A stretch of 8,163 nt of DNA from the NCBI GenBank assembly GCA_031270385.1, contig JAISXS010000019.1:1-8163 (forward strand), read 5' to 3'. A program made the translations under genes and the position numbers. Shown here piece after piece: positions 6,140 to 8,163 of the stretch. The stretch is from Puniceicoccales bacterium (lineage in GTDB: Bacteria; Verrucomicrobiota; Verrucomicrobiia; Opitutales; JAIRKQ01). Position 1 is the stretch's first letter. The number at the start of each line of letters is the position of its first letter. Below the pieces are notes generated by a model that saw only the letters and a program-made list of their open reading frames with translations, was not told where the DNA came from and did no database searches.

Positions 6140-7132
6140 TTGGGGCATGCTTTTGAGTTAATTGAAAATTTCAAGATTATTTTGAATGCAGAGCACAGAA
6201 AATTTTCGACAAGTCTGGCCCCGATGCGCGGCGTAACGACGCGGCATTTTTTCGATATCATCGATGACTACGGAAGACCGGACGAGTATATTTTTGAATT
6301 TTTGCGTGTCCATGAAACTGCGGCGATACCCGATTCCCTGGTAGATGCCATTGAAAGCAGGAAAATCGACACCGCCGCGAGTGTACAATTGCTTGGCAGG
6401 GAGCCAAAACATTTTGTCAAAATCGCAAAGCTGTTTCAAAAATACAAGATAAAAGCGATAAACTTAAACTTCGGATGCCCAATGCCAAAAATTAACAAAA
6501 AAGGCGTTGGCGGTGCACTTTTAAAGGAGTTAGAAATAATCGACGAAATAATTTCGCGGCTTTGCGAAAGCGTGGACTTGCCAATTTCCGTAAAAACTCG
6601 CACCGGATATGAGCATTCGTCGGAATTGGATCGTATTTTGGATGTTCTCTCCCGACACCGAATTTCTGCATTGTACCTGCATGGAAGGACTGTCCGCGGA
6701 TTGTATTCGGAACCGGTAAATTTTGAGTGCATAACCACCGCTAAACGCGTCCTGCGATGCCCGGTTATAGCCAACGGCGATATAAGATCAGCATCGGAGG
6801 CTACATGGATTATTGAGTCCACAGGAGCCGATGGTGTAATGATCGGGCGAATGGCCGTTGCAAATCCATGGATATTTCGTCAAATCAATGAGCTGTACGA
6901 GCAAAAACGAATTTTCGCGCCGTCAGGGGTGGATTACATGAACTACGTCGAGAGGTTAAAAAGTTTTAATTCTAGTTATTCCGAATCGCATTCTGTCTCT
7001 GCCATGAAAAAATACGTGGTTCCATTAGCCGATTTCGTCGACGCGTCCGGAGATTTTTCCTCAAAAATTCGCAGGGTAACTACGCTCACGTGTTTCGGCG
7101 ACACCTGCGAGAAATTCTTCGCAAATTTATAG
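6140..7132 (+). CDS. dus: tRNA-dihydrouridine synthase (Dus family)
   Basis: An FMN-dependent enzyme that reduces specific uridines in the tRNA D-loop to dihydrouridine using NADPH. The TIM barrel carries the family motifs: SLAPMRGVT (25-33) at the FMN site, SVQLLG (81-86), INLNFGCPMPKINKKGVGGA (107-126) with catalytic Cys113, ISVKTRTGY (149-157) with Lys152, LYLHGRTVRGLY (178-189) with His181, PVIANGDI (208-215) and GVMIGRMAVANPWIF (232-246). The last has Met where most members have Gly or Ala (GRGA). The C-terminal RNA-binding helical part (MKKYVVPLADFV to CEKFFANL) is present. Length is 330 residues, normal for the family. The longest frame starts with TTG at 6140; a TTG at 6182 or another weak start may be used instead, since all motifs begin after residue 22. 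The Dus subtype cannot be fixed. The stop codon lies inside the terminus of MITE copy 5. Confidence 0.92.
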   Translation: MGHAFELIENFKIILNAEHRKFSTSLAPMRGVTTRHFFDIIDDYGRPDEYIFEFLRVHETAAIPDSLVDAIESRKIDTAASVQLLGREPKHFVKIAKLFQKYKIKAINLNFGCPMPKINKKGVGGALLKELEIIDEIISRLCESVDLPISVKTRTGYEHSSELDRILDVLSRHRISALYLHGRTVRGLYSEPVNFECITTAKRVLRCPVIANGDIRSASEATWIIESTGADGVMIGRMAVANPWIFRQINELYEQKRIFAPSGVDYMNYVERLKSFNSSYSESHSVSAMKKYVVPLADFVDASGDFSSKIRRVTTLTCFGDTCEKFFANL

Positions 7133-7231
7133 TTATTTCATTTGAAAATGACGTGATTTTTTTTATAAAAAGAAAAATTTTCCCACCGAGTATCGTTGGA
7201 TAGAGTGCCCTTGTCGAATGCGACAACCACA
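7128..7231. mobile_element. MITE copy 5 (~104 bp), overlapping the dus stop codon
   Basis: The left arm begins TATAGTTATTTCATTTGAAA (7128-7147) and the right arm ends TGTCGAATGCGACAACCACA (7212-7231); they are divergent inverted repeats. The core contains a T7-ATAAAAAG-type 22-mer (7158-7179) identical to copy 7, and its 3' half aligns with copy 3. The TAG stop of dus (7130-7132) is part of the element's TATAG end. Confidence 0.75.
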
Positions 7232-7246
7232 ATGGGGAATGCGTAC

Positions 7247-7268
7247 TTCCGCAGACGGAACCCTTTTT
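7247..7268 (+). terminator. Possible weak intrinsic terminator downstream of dus
   Basis: A 5-bp stem TTCCG/CGGAA with loop CAGA is followed by CCCTTTTTG, in the 65 bp of non-repeat sequence between MITE copies 5 and 6. The stem is short, so this is tentative; it would end dus transcripts about 130 nt after the stop codon. Confidence 0.3.
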
Positions 7269-7296
7269 GACTTGTTTCCGAATTCTAACACGCCGC

Positions 7297-7444
7297 TATA
7301 GTCATCTTACCCGAGAAAAGCATACCCCCTAATTCCAAAAAGCGAAAATCTTCCCGCTAAATATCGTCAGACAGAACGCTTTTCTCAAGTAAGACAACTA
7401 TAAATATCGTTAGACAGATGCTTTTTTCAAGTGAGACAACTATA
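7297..7444. mobile_element. MITE copy 6 (106 bp) with a duplicated right end
   Basis: This is the best preserved copy. The left arm from 7297 (TATAGTCATCTTACCCGAGA) and the inverse of the arm ending at 7402 (TATAGTTGTCTTACTTGAGA) agree at 21 of the first 25 positions. The basic element is 7297-7402; a further copy of its last 43 bp extends it to 7444, just before the ATG of the next frame. TATA is present at each end, consistent with TA target use. Confidence 0.82.
7359..7444 (+). repeat. Tandem 43-bp direct repeat at the right end of MITE copy 6
   Basis: Unit 1 is 7359-7401 and unit 2 is 7402-7444. Both begin AAATATCGT, continue AGACAGA and end AAGTAAGACAACTAT or AAGTGAGACAACTAT, with only a few substitutions between them. 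The divergence indicates the duplication is not brand new. Confidence 0.85.
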
Positions 7445-7446
7445 GC

Positions 7447-7941
7447 ATGTGGACACTCAATCAAACAAAAAAATCAATAACCAAAGAATTTGTATTGACA
7501 CTGGTTATTCCATGGTGCATCTGCGCCGTCTGCCAAGTAAGGAGATGTGTTATGATAGATTGTAGACATATAAGTGATAGTAATTCGGTATATTTTGAAT
7601 ATATAAATGATAGTGATTTCGTCGAGACTAAGTCGGTGTATGAAATGGGTCCAAATTCCAAGTTGACTGTGAGAGTTTCTGTGAACAGTATTGGTGATTT
7701 TAAGTACATTCCGGTGGTCACCTTAAAGACGACATTCCATGTAGCAACCGGTGGAACAGCTGAATCAGTACATTCCTGGAAGACGACAGCAATAGCAATA
7801 AGTGTGGGAATTGGGAATGCGATAAGTGTTGGAAATGGAATTATACTGTTGGTGGGGCCGCACTTTCGGGTAGATCGGCGAGCGCAGCACAGATCGACGA
7901 AGTCCTTGGGCTTATTTCCGATTGATCAGAAAAGAGGGTGA
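7447..7941 (+). CDS. Hypothetical protein, probably frameshifted at its 3' end
   Basis: A 164-residue frame starting at an ATG 2 nt after MITE copy 6; no recognisable family. The N-terminus has a hydrophobic stretch FVLTLVIPWCICAVC (16-30) after a basic start, suggesting an export signal or membrane anchor. Residues 45-110 look protein-like and beta-rich (SVYFEYINDSDFVETKSVYE, KLTVRVSVN, DFKYIPVVTLKTTFHV). After about residue 105 the sequence turns odd (AIAISVGIGNAISVGNGIIL), while other frames of the same DNA look more like the continuation of a protein. I think the gene is real or recently real up to about 7760 and disrupted after that. An intact, unusual small protein is the alternative. 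Confidence 0.4.
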   Translation: MWTLNQTKKSITKEFVLTLVIPWCICAVCQVRRCVMIDCRHISDSNSVYFEYINDSDFVETKSVYEMGPNSKLTVRVSVNSIGDFKYIPVVTLKTTFHVATGGTAESVHSWKTTAIAISVGIGNAISVGNGIILLVGPHFRVDRRAQHRSTKSLGLFPIDQKRG

Positions 7942-8080
7942 ATCGTGCGAAGGGGACCTAAAAGAGGAGTTACTTAACTTTGCGAATAATCTGAGGAATT
8001 CAAGTTGGGAAGACGATTGGAATCACTCTTCTTGTGACGATTCCGTTCCCGCGAACGATTCTTATAATTGTGATGACTGA
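7764..8080 (+). pseudogene. Out-of-frame continuation of the hypothetical gene at 7447
   Basis: One alternative frame is open from 7764 to a TGA at 7923-7925 and contains CGNWECDKCWKWNY then TVGGAALSGRSASAAQIDEV. A second is open from 7874 to a TGA at 8078-8080 and gives CEGDLKEELLNFANNLRNSS followed by an acidic, Asp/Ser/Cys-rich tail. Linking the 7447 frame to both needs two indels, one at 7764-7940 and one at 7874-7925. The shared flavour (Trp, Cys, Asp, Asn rich) suggests one decayed gene. No homologue is recognised. Confidence 0.3.
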
Positions 8081-8111
8081 AAATGGAGAGTCTTCTACAC
8101 GCCGGTCTATG

Positions 8112-8163
8112 TGTAGCTATTTCGCCCGAAAAGGGCGTGTTTTTTTATAAAAAGAAAAATTCC
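8112..8163. mobile_element. MITE copy 7, left half only (cut by window end)
   Basis: The left arm TGTAGCTATTTCGCCCGAAA (8112-8131) matches the family end TATAGYTATYTCRCCCGAAA. It runs into a core whose 22 bases at 8140-8161 are identical to those at 7158-7179 of copy 5. The right arm should lie within about 55 bp beyond the window. Confidence 0.7.

Noticed and set aside
7297..7444. CRISPR array or tandem regulatory iterons
   Set aside because: The repeats are two adjacent units without spacers and belong to the dispersed inverted-repeat family.

Overview
The window looks like a chromosomal segment of a host-associated bacterium of the PVC group (Verrucomicrobiota/Chlamydiota), most likely a verrucomicrobial symbiont. 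The clues are an AccA whose C-terminus (RYERFRKFGIFET) is close to the chlamydial form as I remember it, mixed ATG/GTG/TTG starts with few Shine-Dalgarno sites, a kinase-like protein with a polar N-terminus and a eukaryotic-style basic motif, and heavy loading with small repeats and decayed genes. The taxonomic call is inference.

Layout. 1-117: end of an IS630-type insertion sequence; the transposase N-terminus reads leftward off the window. 116-557: a miniature inverted-repeat element (MITE), remnants of a small secreted-protein gene, and a short hairpin copy of the same MITE. 558-1562 (-): accA. 1563-1935: intergenic, with another MITE. 1936-4445 (+): a two-gene unit, an atypical PI3/4-kinase-like protein overlapping an unrecognised 289-residue protein. 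4446-4646: a convergent intergenic region filled by a rearranged MITE. 4647-6137 (-): a lipoprotein gene followed by a Gfo/Idh/MocA oxidoreductase gene. 6140-7132 (+): a tRNA-dihydrouridine synthase. 7128-7444: two more MITE copies around a possible terminator. 7447-8080: a degraded or frameshifted hypothetical gene. 8112-8163: the left half of another MITE.

The housekeeping genes (accA for fatty-acid synthesis, dus for tRNA modification, a sugar-type oxidoreductase) form no pathway together. The notable content is a dense family of about 105-bp elements with roughly 26-bp terminal inverted repeats beginning TATAG and TA at the ends. Seven copies lie in 8.1 kb and occupy nearly every intergenic space. 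Their architecture recalls neisserial Correia elements, and one copy shares a single TA with the IS630-type end, a plausible source of mobilising transposase. The second item of interest is the kinase-like gene pair, which is bracketed by these elements and may encode a host-directed effector.
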